In this document: positions 27,578 through 38,075 of the stretch, piece after piece
Layout: every line of letters begins with the position of its first letter
Position numbering within the stretch: the first letter of the stretch is position 1
Source of the DNA: Streptomyces zingiberis
Lineage (GTDB): Bacteria; Actinomycetota; Actinomycetes; Streptomycetales; Streptomycetaceae
Reading direction: 5' to 3'
DNA length: 64,000 bases
Assembly (NCBI RefSeq): GCF_012034935.1
Contig: NZ_JAATEN010000001.1
Coordinates: forward strand, 452,659-516,658
The notes under the pieces: model-generated
Databases searched by the model: none
What the model saw: the letters and a program-made list of their open reading frames with translations, nothing else
Told to the model about the DNA's origin: nothing
Translations under genes and position numbers: made by a program

Positions 27578-28213
27578 ATGACCGCTCTGGTTGGTGAGAG
27601 GACCGAGGCTCCCATGATGTGTGACGCCGAAGTCGATCTCGACGAGGCTCTGTGGCAGGCGTGGAAGACCCTGGAACTCCCCGAGGGCTTTCATGCCGAG
27701 ATCGTCGAGGGGTTCATCGAGGTGTCTCCCACTGGCCGCAGCCGTCATGGCATCGTTTTCAACCGGCTTCGCCGCCGTGTGGAGAAGTTCCTGGAGGGCA
27801 GCGAATGGCTTGCGTATCAGGACATGAATGTCCTCCACGACAAGAAGATCCTGATGCCGGACGTTTTCATCGGCCCGGATGATCTGGAAGCCGCGCTGGA
27901 CGAGGACGGCATCGGCGTCTCCGCCGAGAGCGTCGTCCTCGTGGCCGAGGTCGTCCCGCCCGGGCGGGACGCGACGGAGCGGGGCCGGGTGCGGAAGCGG
28001 AGGGCGTACGCCCGGGCCGGCATCCCCGTCTACGTGCTGATCGACGACCACGACGGCCATGGCACGGTGACGGTGCTGACCTCCCCCTCCCGGAAGGAGG
28101 CCGTGTACGCCGCCGAGACGCGCGTGCCGTATGGCACGGCCGTGGAGATCCCGGAGGGGCCCGCCAAGGGGTTCGCGATCACCGAGGAGATCACGGGGGA
28201 GCCGTCGGCCTGA
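27578..28213 (+). CDS. Uma2-family (DUF820) nuclease-fold protein
   Basis: This is a 211-aa protein starting at ATG 27578 with GAGGAGGAG upstream. The Uma2/DUF820 family has a PD-(D/E)xK core: the helix GFHAEIVEGFIEVSPTG, HGIVFNRLRRRVEKFL, the strand LMPDVFIGPDD (catalytic Asp), then VVLVAEVVPPGRDATERGR. The usual Lys after the Glu (E-x-x-S-P-S-x-x-x-R-D pattern) is replaced by VVPPGRDATERGR, with Arg/Lys further on (RKRRAYARAGIPVYVLID). These genes are numerous in Streptomyces and their role is unsettled. Confidence 0.85.
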   Translation: MTALVGERTEAPMMCDAEVDLDEALWQAWKTLELPEGFHAEIVEGFIEVSPTGRSRHGIVFNRLRRRVEKFLEGSEWLAYQDMNVLHDKKILMPDVFIGPDDLEAALDEDGIGVSAESVVLVAEVVPPGRDATERGRVRKRRAYARAGIPVYVLIDDHDGHGTVTVLTSPSRKEAVYAAETRVPYGTAVEIPEGPAKGFAITEEITGEPSA

Positions 28214-28274
28214 GCCTCGGGGGAGTCCGAGGAGGTCCGGCCCACCGTTCGGAGCGGTTTTCGGCTCCGCCGTC

Positions 28275-28679
28275 TCAGCAGCGGCCCAGGGCCCGCTCCA
28301 CCGTGATCTCGATGGCCACCCGCTCCGGGTTGGGTCCCGGGACCCGCTCGTAACGCTCGGCGTAGCGGCGGACCGCGTCGGCCACCGCCTCCGGTTCCGT
28401 GACGACCACCGCGCGCCCCTCCAGCGTCGCCCACCGGGCGCGAGCGACCTGGCACACCGCCACCCGGGCGCCCTCCGGACCGCCCGCCAGGACGTTGCGG
28501 ACCTTCTGGCTCCCCCGGCGGGTGATGATCCGGGCGACGCCCTGACCGGCGTCGAACGTCACGCCGACCGGTACGACGTGCGGGCCGCCGTCCGGCCGGA
28601 GGGTGGTCAGGGTGCAGAGGTGGCGCTCGCGCCAGAAGCCGAGGTACTCGGGGGTCAGCGCGTCCAGGTCGTGGGCCAT
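28275..28679 (-). CDS. PPOX-class F420-dependent split-barrel oxidoreductase
   Basis: This is a 134-aa protein starting at ATG 28679. It is a pyridoxamine-5'-phosphate-oxidase-like split barrel: FWRERHLCTLTTLRPDGGPH, VVPVGVTFDAG, then RRGSQKVRNVLAGGP and VAVCQVARARWATLEGRAVV. Size and motifs match the small F420H2-dependent family of actinomycetes; FMN is the other possible cofactor. Substrate unknown. It is transcribed leftward just after, and in the same direction as, the MFS gene (83-bp gap). Confidence 0.85.
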   Translation of the reverse strand: MAHDLDALTPEYLGFWRERHLCTLTTLRPDGGPHVVPVGVTFDAGQGVARIITRRGSQKVRNVLAGGPEGARVAVCQVARARWATLEGRAVVVTEPEAVADAVRRYAERYERVPGPNPERVAIEITVERALGRC

Positions 28680-28762
28680 GGGACCAGAGCGTATCCCGGT
28701 GCGTACCGGAGAGTGACCGCCCGCCCCCGGGCGGCTCGTGCCGGGCGGCCGGAACCCGCGGC

Positions 28763-30052
28763 TCAGTCCGCCCCGCCCTCCTCCGCATCCGTTCCTCGCG
28801 GCCCGTCCCGCAGCACGGAGGTAGGGAGGCGCCGTTCCAGCAGCAGGACGGCGCCCGCGGCGAGGCAGTTGACCGCCGCCAGCGCCACCCACGGCAGCGA
28901 GCGGTGGACCTCGAAGAGGACGGCGAAGAAGGCGGGCGCGGCGATCCCGGCGAGGGCCCAGGAGTACTGGAAGACGGCCAGATAGCGCCCCCGGGCGGCG
29001 AGCGGCGCGACGGCCGTGGCCAGCCCCATGGAGACGGGGGCGTGCAGCAGTTCGGCCAGGGTGAACAGCAGCGTCGCCCCGACCAGCAGCGGGAGCACCC
29101 ACGACGGTCTGCCGGGGACGAGACCGGCGTAGGCGAGACACCAGGCGGACCAGAGCCCGGCAGCCACCACCAGCACCCGGGTGCGCCGGTAGGGGGCGAG
29201 CCGCCGGGCGACCACCGCCGCGAACAGCGCCACCAGCACCATGTTGCCGACGAGCACGGCCGAGGTGAGTTCTGCCGGGCCGCGCAGACCGTCCGCCACG
29301 AAGGTCGGCAGCGCCAGGCCGAGCATCATGGTGGTCATCGCGAAGACGGTGTTGACGGCCGTCAGCGCGAGGAAGGGACGGTCCCGCAGGAGTTCGCGGT
29401 AGCCGGCGGGCGCGGATCCGCCGACCCGCCGCGGCCGGGGGGCCCGGACGAAGACGGCGATGACGAGGGCGGCGGCGGTGAAACAGCCCGCCGCTCCGTA
29501 CGCGACGGCCCGGTAGGCGCCCGTGGAACCGTTCGCGACGACCACTCCGGTGATGAGCCCGCCCACCCCGAGCCCGGCCGTCCGGGCCATGTTGGCCCAG
29601 CTGTACCAGGTCTCCTTGGTCAGCGCGGAGCGGCTGCTGTCGGCGTAGTCGGCGATCGCGGTGAAGATGGCCGACCAGAAGAACCGGACCCCGCTCGCGA
29701 CCAGCGCCACCGCCACGAACACGGCCACCGGCCCGCCGGCCCGGCTGTAGCCCAGATAACCGACGGCGTGCAGCAGTTGCGACGCGACGACGACCGGCAG
29801 GGCGCCGAAACGGTCCGCCAGCAGCCCGGCCCAGACGGGTACCGGCAGGGTGACGACGGTGGCCGCGCTGATCAGGACCCCGAGCGGGCCGATCGCGAGG
29901 TCGGTGAGGCGCAGGAAGTACACGAGGGAGAGCGGCAGGAACAGCCCGTTGCCGACGGAGTCGACGACCAGCGCCGCGATGAGCACGGCCCCGCCCCGGC
30001 CCCGGCCCTCCCGGCCGGTCCGCTCGTCGGTGGAGGGGGAGAGACTGGTCAT
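28763..30052 (-). CDS. MFS transporter
   Basis: This is a 429-aa protein starting at ATG 30052. About twelve membrane helices are visible, e.g. AVLIAALVVDSVGNGLFLPL, SLVYFLRLTDLAIGPLGVLI and AAVNCLAAGAVLLLERRL at the end. The motif-A loop is GLLADRFGALPVVVASQ, between helices 2 and 3. No known substrate family is evident; drug or metabolite efflux is most likely. A short Pro/Arg-rich tail follows. It is possibly co-transcribed with the PPOX gene. Confidence 0.88.
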   Translation of the reverse strand: MTSLSPSTDERTGREGRGRGGAVLIAALVVDSVGNGLFLPLSLVYFLRLTDLAIGPLGVLISAATVVTLPVPVWAGLLADRFGALPVVVASQLLHAVGYLGYSRAGGPVAVFVAVALVASGVRFFWSAIFTAIADYADSSRSALTKETWYSWANMARTAGLGVGGLITGVVVANGSTGAYRAVAYGAAGCFTAAALVIAVFVRAPRPRRVGGSAPAGYRELLRDRPFLALTAVNTVFAMTTMMLGLALPTFVADGLRGPAELTSAVLVGNMVLVALFAAVVARRLAPYRRTRVLVVAAGLWSAWCLAYAGLVPGRPSWVLPLLVGATLLFTLAELLHAPVSMGLATAVAPLAARGRYLAVFQYSWALAGIAAPAFFAVLFEVHRSLPWVALAAVNCLAAGAVLLLERRLPTSVLRDGPRGTDAEEGGAD

Positions 30053-30227
30053 GCGGCACCGGTTCCGGTGGGGGCGGGGGCGGGCCGCCCGACCGTAGCG
30101 CCCGCCGGCGGGGCCGCGCACCACCATTTCCCGGCTGCCCCGGCTGCCCTGCACCCGCGCGTTCCCCGGGGGCGGTGGGCGGTGCTCCCGGCCGCCGTCC
30201 GGGTCACGGCCGGATGCCCGCTCACAG

Positions 30228-30248
30228 GTTGAGTGGAGTAGACTCAAG
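30228..30248 (+). promoter_or_regulatory. HAIR operator (HspR box) of clpB
   Basis: GTTGAGT-GGAGTAG-ACTCAAG differs from the HAIR consensus in one base, 81 bp before the clpB start. This places clpB in the HspR regulon with the dnaK operon. Confidence 0.9.
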
Positions 30249-30329
30249 TTAGTTCAGTCCGGCGGCCCTGCCCGGCCGCCGGAATGGGAGTCGCAGCAGG
30301 AGTCCGCAGCGAGAGGAGCAGAGGTCACC

Positions 30330-33044
30330 GTGGATGCCGAGCTGACCAACAGGAGCCAGGAAGCGATCGGCGCGGCCGGCCGGCGCGCCGTCGCCGCCGG
30401 CCATCCCGACATCACGCCCGTCCATCTGCTGCTGGCCCTGCTCGAAGGGCAGGAGAACGAGAACCTTCAGGATCTGCTGGCCGCCGTCGAGGCCGACCAG
30501 GCGGCCCTGCGCTCCGGTGCCGAGCGGCTGCTCGGCGCGCTGCCCGCCGTACAGGGCTCCACCGTCGCCCCGCCCCAGCCCGACCGGGAGCTGCTCGCCG
30601 TCGCGTCCGAGGCGTCCCGGCGGGCCGAGGAGCTGGGCGACGCCTACATCTCCACCGAGCATCTGCTGATCGGCCTCGCCGCCAAGGGCGGCCGGACCGG
30701 TGAGCTCCTCGCCCAGCAGGGCGCGAGCGCGGAGAAGCTGCTCGACGCCTTCCAGAACAACCGCGGAGGACGACGCGTGACCACGCCCGACCCGGAGGGC
30801 ACCTACAAGGCCCTGGAGAAGTTCGGCACGGACTTCACGGCCATCGCCCGCGAAGGCAAGCTCGACCCGGTGATCGGTCGTGACGCCGAGATCCGCCGCG
30901 TCGTCCAGGTGCTCTCCCGCCGTACGAAGAACAACCCGGTCCTCATCGGCGAGCCCGGCGTCGGCAAGACGGCCGTCGTGGAGGGGCTCGCACAGCGCAT
31001 CGTCAAGGGGGACGTCCCGGAGTCGCTGAAGGACAAGCGGCTGGTGGCCCTCGACATCGGCGCGATGCTGGCGGGCGCGAAGTACCGCGGTGAGTTCGAG
31101 GAGCGGCTGAAGACCGTCCTCTCCGAGATCAAGGAGAGCGAGGGCCGGGTCATCACCTTCATCGACGAACTGCACACCGTCGTCGGAGCGGGCGCCGGCG
31201 GTGACTCGGCGATGGACGCGGGCAACATGCTCAAGCCGATGCTGGCCCGCGGTGAACTGCGGATGGTCGGCGCGACGACGCTCGACGAGTACCGCGAGCG
31301 CATCGAGAAGGACCCGGCCCTGGAGCGCCGCTTCCAGCAGGTGCTGGTGGCGGAGCCCACCGTGCAGGACACGGTCGCGATCCTCCGCGGCCTCAAGGGG
31401 CGCTACGAGGCGCACCACGGCGTGCAGATCGCGGACTCCGCGCTCGTCGCCGCCGCCACGCTCTCCGACCGCTACATCACCTCGCGTTTCCTGCCGGACA
31501 AGGCGATCGACCTGGTGGACGAGGCGGCCTCCCGGCTCCAGATGGAGATCGACTCCTCGCCCGTGGAGATCGACGAACTGCAGCGCGCCGTGGACCGGCA
31601 GACGATGGAGGAGGAGTCGCTGCTCGCCACCGAGGTGGGCGACGACCGGCGGAAGTTCCTCAAGAAGCAGGACCGCGAGAAGGACCTCTCCCCCGACGCC
31701 CGCGAGCGGCTGGAGACCCTCCGCAGGCAGCGGGCGGAGAAGGAGGAGAAGCTGCGCGCCCTGCGGGCCCGCTGGGACAGCGAGAAGGCCATCCACACCC
31801 GCGTCGGCGAGCTGAAGAAGCGGCTGGACGAGCTGGAGACCGAACTGGAACTGGCCGAGCGCAAGGCCCCCGAGACGGGTGACTGGGTCACCCCCGGGCG
31901 GCTCCGTTCCGAGGTCATCCCGCAGACCCGCAAGGAGCTGGAGGAGGCCGCGCGGGCGCAGAAGGAACTCGGTGACGGCAGCATGGTCGGCGAGGAGGTC
32001 GGCCCGGACGACATCGCCGGGGTCGTCGCCGCGTGGACGGGCATCCCCGCCGGACGGCTGCTGGAGGGCGAGACGGAGAAGCTGCTGCGGATGGAGGAGG
32101 AGCTGGGCCGGCGGCTGATCGGCCAGCGGGAGGCGGTCCGCGCCGTCTCCGACGCCGTGCGCCGCACCCGGGCCGGGATCTCCGACCCGGACCGGCCCAC
32201 CGGCTCGTTCCTCTTCCTCGGCCCCACCGGCGTCGGCAAGACCGAACTGGCCAAGACGCTCGCCGACTTCCTGTTCGACGACGAACGCGCCATGGTCCGC
32301 ATCGACATGAGCGAGTACTCGGAGAAGCACTCGGTGTCCCGGCTCGTCGGCGCGCCGCCCGGATACGTCGGCTACGAGGAGGGCGGGCAGCTCACCGAGG
32401 CGGTGCGGCGCCGTCCGTACAGCGTGGTGCTGCTGGACGAGGTGGAGAAGGCCCACCACGAGGTCTTCGACATCCTGCTCCAGGTGCTGGACGACGGCCG
32501 GCTCACCGACGGCCAGGGCCGGACGGTGGACTTCCGCAACACCATCCTCATCCTCACCTCCAACCTGGGTTCCCACTATCTGGTGGACCCGGCGATCGGC
32601 GAGGAGGAGAAGCGGCAGCGGGTGCTGGAGACCGTGCGCTCCTCCTTCCGCCCGGAGTTCCTCAACCGCCTGGACGACCTGGTCGTCTTCCACGCTCTCG
32701 GCACCGGCCAGCTCAAGCGGATCGCCCAGCTCCAGATCGACCACCTCCAGCAGCGGCTGGCGGGTCGCCGGCTCGTCCTGGACGTCAGCGACGCGGCGCT
32801 GGAGTGGCTCTCCCGGCTGGGGCACGAGCCGAAGACGGCGGCCGGCGCGGGGGCCGGCGAGACCGCGGGCGCGGAGGCCGGGCCCGACCTCAGTTACGGC
32901 GCCCGGCCGCTGCGCCGGCTGGTCCAGACGGCGATCGGCGACCAGCTCGCCCGGGAGATCCTCGCGGGCGGCGTCCGCGACGGTGACACCGTGCGGGTGG
33001 ATCTCGCCGCCGACGGCCGCGGCCTCACGGTGGCGGCGGCCTGA
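30330..33044 (+). CDS. clpB: ATP-dependent disaggregase ClpB
   Basis: This is a 904-aa Hsp100 protein starting at GTG 30330 (GAGAGGAG upstream). The Clp N-domain ends near 150. AAA-1 has Walker A GEPGVGKT (about 207) and Walker B in [14 protein letters not shown] middle coiled coil spans about 410-525 ([20 protein letters not shown]). AAA-2 has GPTGVGKT (about 631), [11 protein letters not shown] and sensor LTSNLGS. There is no ClpP-binding IGF loop, so it is ClpB rather than ClpA/C. A short Ala/Gly insert ([16 protein letters not shown]) near the C-terminus is unusual. With DnaK it dissolves heat-damaged aggregates. Confidence 0.97.
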   Translation: MDAELTNRSQEAIGAAGRRAVAAGHPDITPVHLLLALLEGQENENLQDLLAAVEADQAALRSGAERLLGALPAVQGSTVAPPQPDRELLAVASEASRRAEELGDAYISTEHLLIGLAAKGGRTGELLAQQGASAEKLLDAFQNNRGGRRVTTPDPEGTYKALEKFGTDFTAIAREGKLDPVIGRDAEIRRVVQVLSRRTKNNPVLIGEPGVGKTAVVEGLAQRIVKGDVPESLKDKRLVALDIGAMLAGAKYRGEFEERLKTVLSEIKESEGRVITFIDELHTVVGAGAGGDSAMDAGNMLKPMLARGELRMVGATTLDEYRERIEKDPALERRFQQVLVAEPTVQDTVAILRGLKGRYEAHHGVQIADSALVAAATLSDRYITSRFLPDKAIDLVDEAASRLQMEIDSSPVEIDELQRAVDRQTMEEESLLATEVGDDRRKFLKKQDREKDLSPDARERLETLRRQRAEKEEKLRALRARWDSEKAIHTRVGELKKRLDELETELELAERKAPETGDWVTPGRLRSEVIPQTRKELEEAARAQKELGDGSMVGEEVGPDDIAGVVAAWTGIPAGRLLEGETEKLLRMEEELGRRLIGQREAVRAVSDAVRRTRAGISDPDRPTGSFLFLGPTGVGKTELAKTLADFLFDDERAMVRIDMSEYSEKHSVSRLVGAPPGYVGYEEGGQLTEAVRRRPYSVVLLDEVEKAHHEVFDILLQVLDDGRLTDGQGRTVDFRNTILILTSNLGSHYLVDPAIGEEEKRQRVLETVRSSFRPEFLNRLDDLVVFHALGTGQLKRIAQLQIDHLQQRLAGRRLVLDVSDAALEWLSRLGHEPKTAAGAGAGETAGAEAGPDLSYGARPLRRLVQTAIGDQLAREILAGGVRDGDTVRVDLAADGRGLTVAAA

Positions 33045-33411
33045 GCGGGGCGGCCGCGCGGTACGGCCGGGCCGGGCGGCGGCACCGGAACCCCGTGACC
33101 GGCGCCTGACGGCGGGCCGCCCGGCCGCGTGCCCGGCCCGTCACGCGGGGGTGCTCCCCGGGCGCCCCCGCGTACCCGTGCGTCCCGCCCGGCCCCCGGC
33201 GGCCCCGTACCGGGCGCGCGGCCGGGGGTTCCCCGCCGGGCGGCGGGGTGCGCGGCCTCCGGGCAGTCCGGTGCGCGGCCTCCGCGCGGCCCGGTGCGCG
33301 GCCTCCGGGCGCCGGGGCTGACACGCCGGGCCCACCGTGGGCGACCGGGCTTGCCAGCCCCCGCCCGCCATGGGGGAGGATGGCCGGGTATCCACAGAAG
33401 GGAAGTCCACG

Positions 33412-33954
33412 GTGAGCATCGACCCGTCCTCGATTCCGAATTTCGGGGGCCAGCAGCCCGAACAGCAGCCGGCGGGGCCGCCGCCCGGTCCGGTGGTGCC
33501 CGATCAGGACCTGGTCAAGCAGCTCCTGGATCAGATGGAGCTGAAGTACGTCGTCGACGACGAGGGTGACCTCGCCGCCCCGTGGGAGCAGTTCCGGACG
33601 TACTTCATGTTCCGGGGCGAGGAGGAGCAGCAGGTCTTCTCCGTCCGCACCTTCTACGACCGGCCGCACCCGATCGAGTCCAAGCAGCAGCTGATGGAGG
33701 CGATCGACGACTGGAACCGCCGCACCCTGTGGCCGAAGGTCTACACCCACACCAACGACGACGGCACCGTCCGCCTCATCGGTGAGGCGCAGATGCTGAT
33801 CGGCGTCGGTGTCGCCCTGGAGCACTTCGTGTCCTCCACGGTCAGCTGGGTCCGGGCCTCCATCGAGTTCGACAAGTGGCTCGTCGAGCAGCTCGGCCTG
33901 GAGGCCGAGGTGGAGTCCGCCGACCCGGAGAAGAAGGACGACGGCGAGAACTGA
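33412..33954 (+). CDS. YbjN-domain protein
   Basis: This is a 180-aa protein starting at GTG 33412 with GAAGGGAAG upstream. A Pro/Gln-rich leader of about 35 residues is followed by the YbjN (type III secretion chaperone-like) fold: LVKQLLDQMELKYVVDDEGD, then RTYFMFRGEEEQQVFSVRTF and LMEAIDDWNRRTLWPKVYTH. Such proteins are alpha-beta sandwiches of unknown function, thought to bind other proteins. It stands alone; the 365 bp upstream hold no gene. Confidence 0.88.
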   Translation: MSIDPSSIPNFGGQQPEQQPAGPPPGPVVPDQDLVKQLLDQMELKYVVDDEGDLAAPWEQFRTYFMFRGEEEQQVFSVRTFYDRPHPIESKQQLMEAIDDWNRRTLWPKVYTHTNDDGTVRLIGEAQMLIGVGVALEHFVSSTVSWVRASIEFDKWLVEQLGLEAEVESADPEKKDDGEN

Positions 33955-34149
33955 ATCGGCCCGCCGGCCAGGGCAGTCAGGGCCGGCCAGGCAGCCGGGG
34001 CCGGCCGGGTCCGGCCGCGCCTCACCGCGCGGCCGGACCCCGCCGTCTCCCGGCCCTCCGGGCTCCGCCGTCTCCCGGCCGCCCGGGCTCCGGCCCGCGG
34101 CGCCGCCGGGACCGGACGGGCGGCAGGACCGCGCCCCCGGCCGGCCCGC

Positions 34150-35317
34150 TCAGTCCGCGTCGCCGCGCAGCCGGTCCACGGCCTCGCGCAGCACCTGCTC
34201 CTTCTTGCAGAAGGCGAAGCGCACCTGGGTCCGGCCGGCGTCGGGATCGTCGTAGAAGACGGCGTTGGGCACGGCGACCACACCGCGGCGTTCCGGCAGC
34301 GCGCGGCAGAACGCGAAGCCGTCCTTCTCGCCGAGCGGCGCCACATCGGTGGTGATGAAGTAGGTGCCCTGGGGGCGGTACACCGCGAAACCGGCGTCCC
34401 GGAGCCCCGCGGCCAGCAGGTCCCGCTTGGCCCGCAGGTCCTCGCGGAAGGCGGTGAAGTACGGGCCGGGCAGGCGGAGCGCCTCCGCGACGGCGTACTG
34501 GAAGGGGCCGGCGCTCACATAGGTCAGATACTGCTTCGCCGTGCGCACGGCCGTGACCAGCGGGGCGGACGCCGTCACCCAGCCGACCTTCCAGCCCGTG
34601 AACGAGAACGTCTTGCCGCTGGACGAGATCGACACCGTGCGTTCGCGCATCCCGGGCAGGGAGATCAGCGGCAGGTGCTCGCCCTCGAAGACGAGATGCT
34701 CGTAGACCTCGTCGGTGACCACCAGCAGATCGCGTTCCACGGCCAGTTCCGCGATGGCGGTCAGCTCCTCGCGGGTGAGCACCGTGCCCGTCGGGTTGTG
34801 CGGCGAGTTGAGGAGCAGCAGCCGGGTGCGGGGGGGTGACGGCGTCCCGCAGCGCGTCGAGGTCCGGGCGGAAGCCGGGGGCGCGGAGGGTGAGGGGGAC
34901 GCGGACGGCGCCGGCCATGGCGATGCACGCGGCGTAGGAGTCGTAGAAGGGCTCGAACGCGATGACCTCGTCGCCCGGTTCCAGGAGGGCCAGCAGTGAC
35001 GCGGCGATGGCCTCGGTGGCGCCCGCGGTGACGAGGACCTCCGTCTCCGGATCGAACTCCAGTCCGTAGAAGCGGCGTTGGTGGTCGGCGATCGCCGACC
35101 GCAGCTCGGGGACGCCGGGGCCGGGCGGGTACTGGTTGCCGCGCCCCTCGCGCAGCGCCCGGACCGCCGCTTCGCGGACCTCCTCGGGGCCGTCCGTGTC
35201 GGGGAAGCCCTGGCCCAGGTTGATCGCCCCGGTCCGCACCGCCAGCGCGGACATCTCCGCGAAGATCGTCGTGCCGTGCCCGTCCAGCCTGCGGTTCAGC
35301 AGCGGCCTGCCGCTCAT
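34150..35317 (-). pseudogene. PLP-dependent aminotransferase (class I/II), frameshifted
   Basis: Two adjoining frames make one aminotransferase of about 389 aa. The first (from ATG 35317) gives AINLGQGFPDTDGPEEVREA, NQYPPGPGVPELRSAIA and VTAGATEAIAASLLALLEPG. The second gives LTREELTAIAELAVERDLLV, DEVYEHLVFEG and the PLP-Lys motif SSSGKTFSFTGWK. The switch falls in a run of seven G (34830-34836). With six G the reading would be VTPRTRLLLLNSPHNPTGTV, exactly the family motif. It is most like DapC/YbdL-type N-succinyldiaminopimelate or methionine aminotransferases. A real frameshift and a sequencing error cannot be told apart here. Confidence 0.85.
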
Positions 35318-35595
35318 GTCCCACCGTCCTCGCGTCGACGCCCGTGGATCTGCCGGTGGCCATCCTGACCGACGGCGGGGCGCGAGGTCACCCTGGGCGG
35401 GCGGCTTGCCGCGGTCGCGCTCCCCGCGGGGCGCCCGGGCGCCGGCTCCGCGCCGCGAGCGGGGCCGGCCGGGAGCGGGGACGGGACCGCCGCCCGGTCG
35501 CCGTTGACCGGGCGGCGGAGCTGGGGTGGAGGGAGCCGGACCCGGGCGGGAGCGGCCGGGCCGGGGCCGCCCGGGCCCGGCCGCTCCCGCCCGGG

Positions 35596-37095
35596 TTACC
35601 GCTCCACGTCGGCGGGGTGGGGCGGCGGAGTCCCCGCGCCGGCGGACGGGCCGCCGTTCCCGTGCGCCGCGGGCCGGCCGCCGCCGTTCCCGTGGACGGC
35701 CCGCTCGGCGGTGGCGTGTTCCGGCGCGTGGCCGGTGCCGTGGGCGGCGGAACGATCCGGCTCCGTGCCGGCGGGGCCCTCCGGGAGGTCGGGGCCGCCG
35801 TCCCCCGCCCCGGCGCGTCCGGTGGCGGTACCGCCCTCTCCGCCGTCAGGACCGTCAGGGCGATCCAGGTCCTCGGGGCCGCCAGGGCCGTCAGGGCCGT
35901 CGGGACCGCCCCGGCGGCCGGGAAGCCGCTTCTCCACGCCGAGCAGGGCGCGTTCCAGCAGGTCGGAGCGTGCGGCCACGATCGGCCCGAGCACCGCGAG
36001 CACCAGGACGTACCCGGCGATGAACGGCGAGAGCCGGGCGTCCAGGCCCGCGCCGGCCGCCATGGCCGCCAGGATCAGCGCGAACTCGCCGCGGGCCAGC
36101 AGGGTGGTGGCGATCCGGGAGGCGGGCGCGAGACCGTAGCGGTAGAGCCGGGCGACGAAGAGCCCGGCGGCGACGTTCATGGCGAGGGTGAGCACCGTGG
36201 CGACCGTGACCGGGACGGCGACGGACGCGATGTCCCCGGGGTCGATCGAGAGCCCGAAGGCGAAGAAGAAGATCGCCGCGAAGGCGTCGCGCAGCGGGTG
36301 CACGAGTTTGCGGATGCGCGGCCCGGTGGGTGTGCCGGCCAGGACCAGCCCGACCATGAACGCGCCGATGGCGTCGGCGACCCCGAGGACCTCGGAGACG
36401 CCGGCCACGAAGACGGCCGCCCCGAGGAAGCTGATCACCAGCAGTTCGTTGTCGCGTACGGCGATCAGACGGCCGATCAGCCGGGTGCCGTAGCGCGCCG
36501 TGGCGGCCAGCACCAGCAGGAAGCCGAACGCCTTGCCGCCCTGGAGGATGAATTCCGAGGCCTCCTGGGCACCGCTGATCACGGGCTGGAGGCCGGCGAG
36601 GTACAGCGCGAGGAAGATGTCCTCGACCACGATGACGCCCAGGATCAGCCGGGTCTCCGGATGCCCGATCCGGCCCAGGTCGATCAGGATCTTGGTGACG
36701 ATCGCCGAGGACGAGATGCCCAGCACCCCGGCGAGGACCAGCGCCTCCCGCACGCCCCAGCCCAGGGCGAACCCGAAGGCGAGCCCCGCTCCGACGTTCA
36801 GCAGCAGGTAGATGCCGCCCGCGGTGGCCAGCCGTCGGCCGCCCTCGCGCAGATCGTCGAGGTGGAACTCCAGGCCCAGGTAGAACAGGAGCAGCACCAG
36901 ACCGAGAGCGGAGAGCATCTCGAAGTCGTGGGGGTCCTCGACGAGCACCAGGCCGGGGGTGTGCGGCCCGAGCAGGATGCCGGCGAGCATGAAGAGGGGG
37001 ATCGTCGGCAGCCCGATCCGGCCGCCGAGACGGGCGAGGAACGCCGCGGCCAGGAACGCGCCGCCCATGGCGAGCAGCGTGTCAGCGTGCCCCAT
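35596..37095 (-). CDS. CPA2-family cation/proton antiporter
   Basis: This is a 499-aa protein starting at ATG 37095. The first 390 residues form about 12-13 helices of a KefB/NapA-type Na+(K+)/H+ exchanger, e.g. LGLVLLLFYLGLEF, ISSSAIVTKILIDLGRIG and RLILGVIVVEDIFLALYLAG (the E-D pair of the exchange site). LLARGEFALILAAMAAGAG follows. The last 100 residues are a Pro/Gly/Asp-rich tail. In many actinomycetes a small TrkA-C gene accompanies this antiporter; none is seen next to it here. It regulates ion and pH balance. Confidence 0.92.
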   Translation of the reverse strand: MGHADTLLAMGGAFLAAAFLARLGGRIGLPTIPLFMLAGILLGPHTPGLVLVEDPHDFEMLSALGLVLLLFYLGLEFHLDDLREGGRRLATAGGIYLLLNVGAGLAFGFALGWGVREALVLAGVLGISSSAIVTKILIDLGRIGHPETRLILGVIVVEDIFLALYLAGLQPVISGAQEASEFILQGGKAFGFLLVLAATARYGTRLIGRLIAVRDNELLVISFLGAAVFVAGVSEVLGVADAIGAFMVGLVLAGTPTGPRIRKLVHPLRDAFAAIFFFAFGLSIDPGDIASVAVPVTVATVLTLAMNVAAGLFVARLYRYGLAPASRIATTLLARGEFALILAAMAAGAGLDARLSPFIAGYVLVLAVLGPIVAARSDLLERALLGVEKRLPGRRGGPDGPDGPGGPEDLDRPDGPDGGEGGTATGRAGAGDGGPDLPEGPAGTEPDRSAAHGTGHAPEHATAERAVHGNGGGRPAAHGNGGPSAGAGTPPPHPADVER

Positions 37096-38075
37096 GGGTC
37101 ACCTCCGCCGGCACGGGACGCGGGCACGGCCGGGCGGCCGGCCGGGACGGGCGGGACGGCAGGGGCGACGGGGACGGGAGTCGGCGTTGTGGTGGCTGAG
37201 GCGGGCGGATGTGTCCTCCTTCGTTCGCGGGGCGCTCCGCCGTCGCGGAGCCTCGCCGGGACATGACCAGGGCGGGACCGGGGCAGCCCACGCCCTCGCC
37301 GGCCTGGGGACGGCCGGCGACAGCGGGGTCTGTCCGGTGGGCGGCGACGGTGCCGCGGGGCGCGGGGCCCCAGGGGCCGGCTCTCGCGGGGAGCCGGCCG
37401 GGCCGCCCGCACCGCGTCCGGCGGACGGCGCGGCGAGGGGCCGGTGGTGCTCGGCGCCGGTCCGGGGGCCGCCGGTGAGACGGTCCGGCGGCGCCCGGAC
37501 CGACGGGCTGGCGCCGGCTCCGGCACGCCGCCGCCCCGGACCGCGAGCGCGGTGTGGTGCGCGTCGTCCGCCCCCCGAGCGGGCGGCCGGCGGCTCTCGC
37601 CGGGATCGCTGCGGCGGTCCTACGCCGGCGGGCGCCGTGTCCCGGGCCACGCCGGCACGGTGCCTGTTCCATGATCGCGCGGGGGCCCGGGGGCCGCCAT
37701 CGGTGGTGACACCCATTTCGGCCGTCGGGCGACCCTCACGCGCCGCGCGAACGCCCCGGCGGACGGCCGCCGTTCCGCGCCCCCACTCGGGGCGGGTCTG
37801 CCGCGTGCCCCCGTCCGCCCCTCGCGTACGCCCTCCGGCGGACGGCCGCGTTACCGTGCGCCGAAGCCTGCCGCGGGGCTCGTGGACCACCTTCCGGGCG
37901 CCGGTCCGTGGGGCCGGTCCGCGCGGGCCAGGAGGCCTCCGGATCCGCCGGAACGGCGTGCGCCCGGAGAACCTCTGGACTTCCTCAACTCCGTTTTCGC
38001 CGCCGGACGGGACGGGCATCTCCCCCGCACAGCGGAGCGGGGGCTCGCTTCGGGGACGAGAGGGGGACGGAACCG
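37096..38075. other. Gene-free interval of about 980 bp
   Basis: I find no supported gene. Frames on both strands are dominated by Arg, Pro and Gly with no recognisable motif or ribosome site. The interval is long for this genome and lies where a TrkA-C regulator of the antiporter might be expected, so it could hold a decayed gene. The right end (about 38050-38075) holds the GGGGGAC ribosome site of the next gene. Confidence 0.5.

Noticed and set aside
30284..30703. Separate gene overlapping the clpB start
   Set aside because: It is a frame-shifted shadow of the ClpB N-domain, which has clear family sequence.
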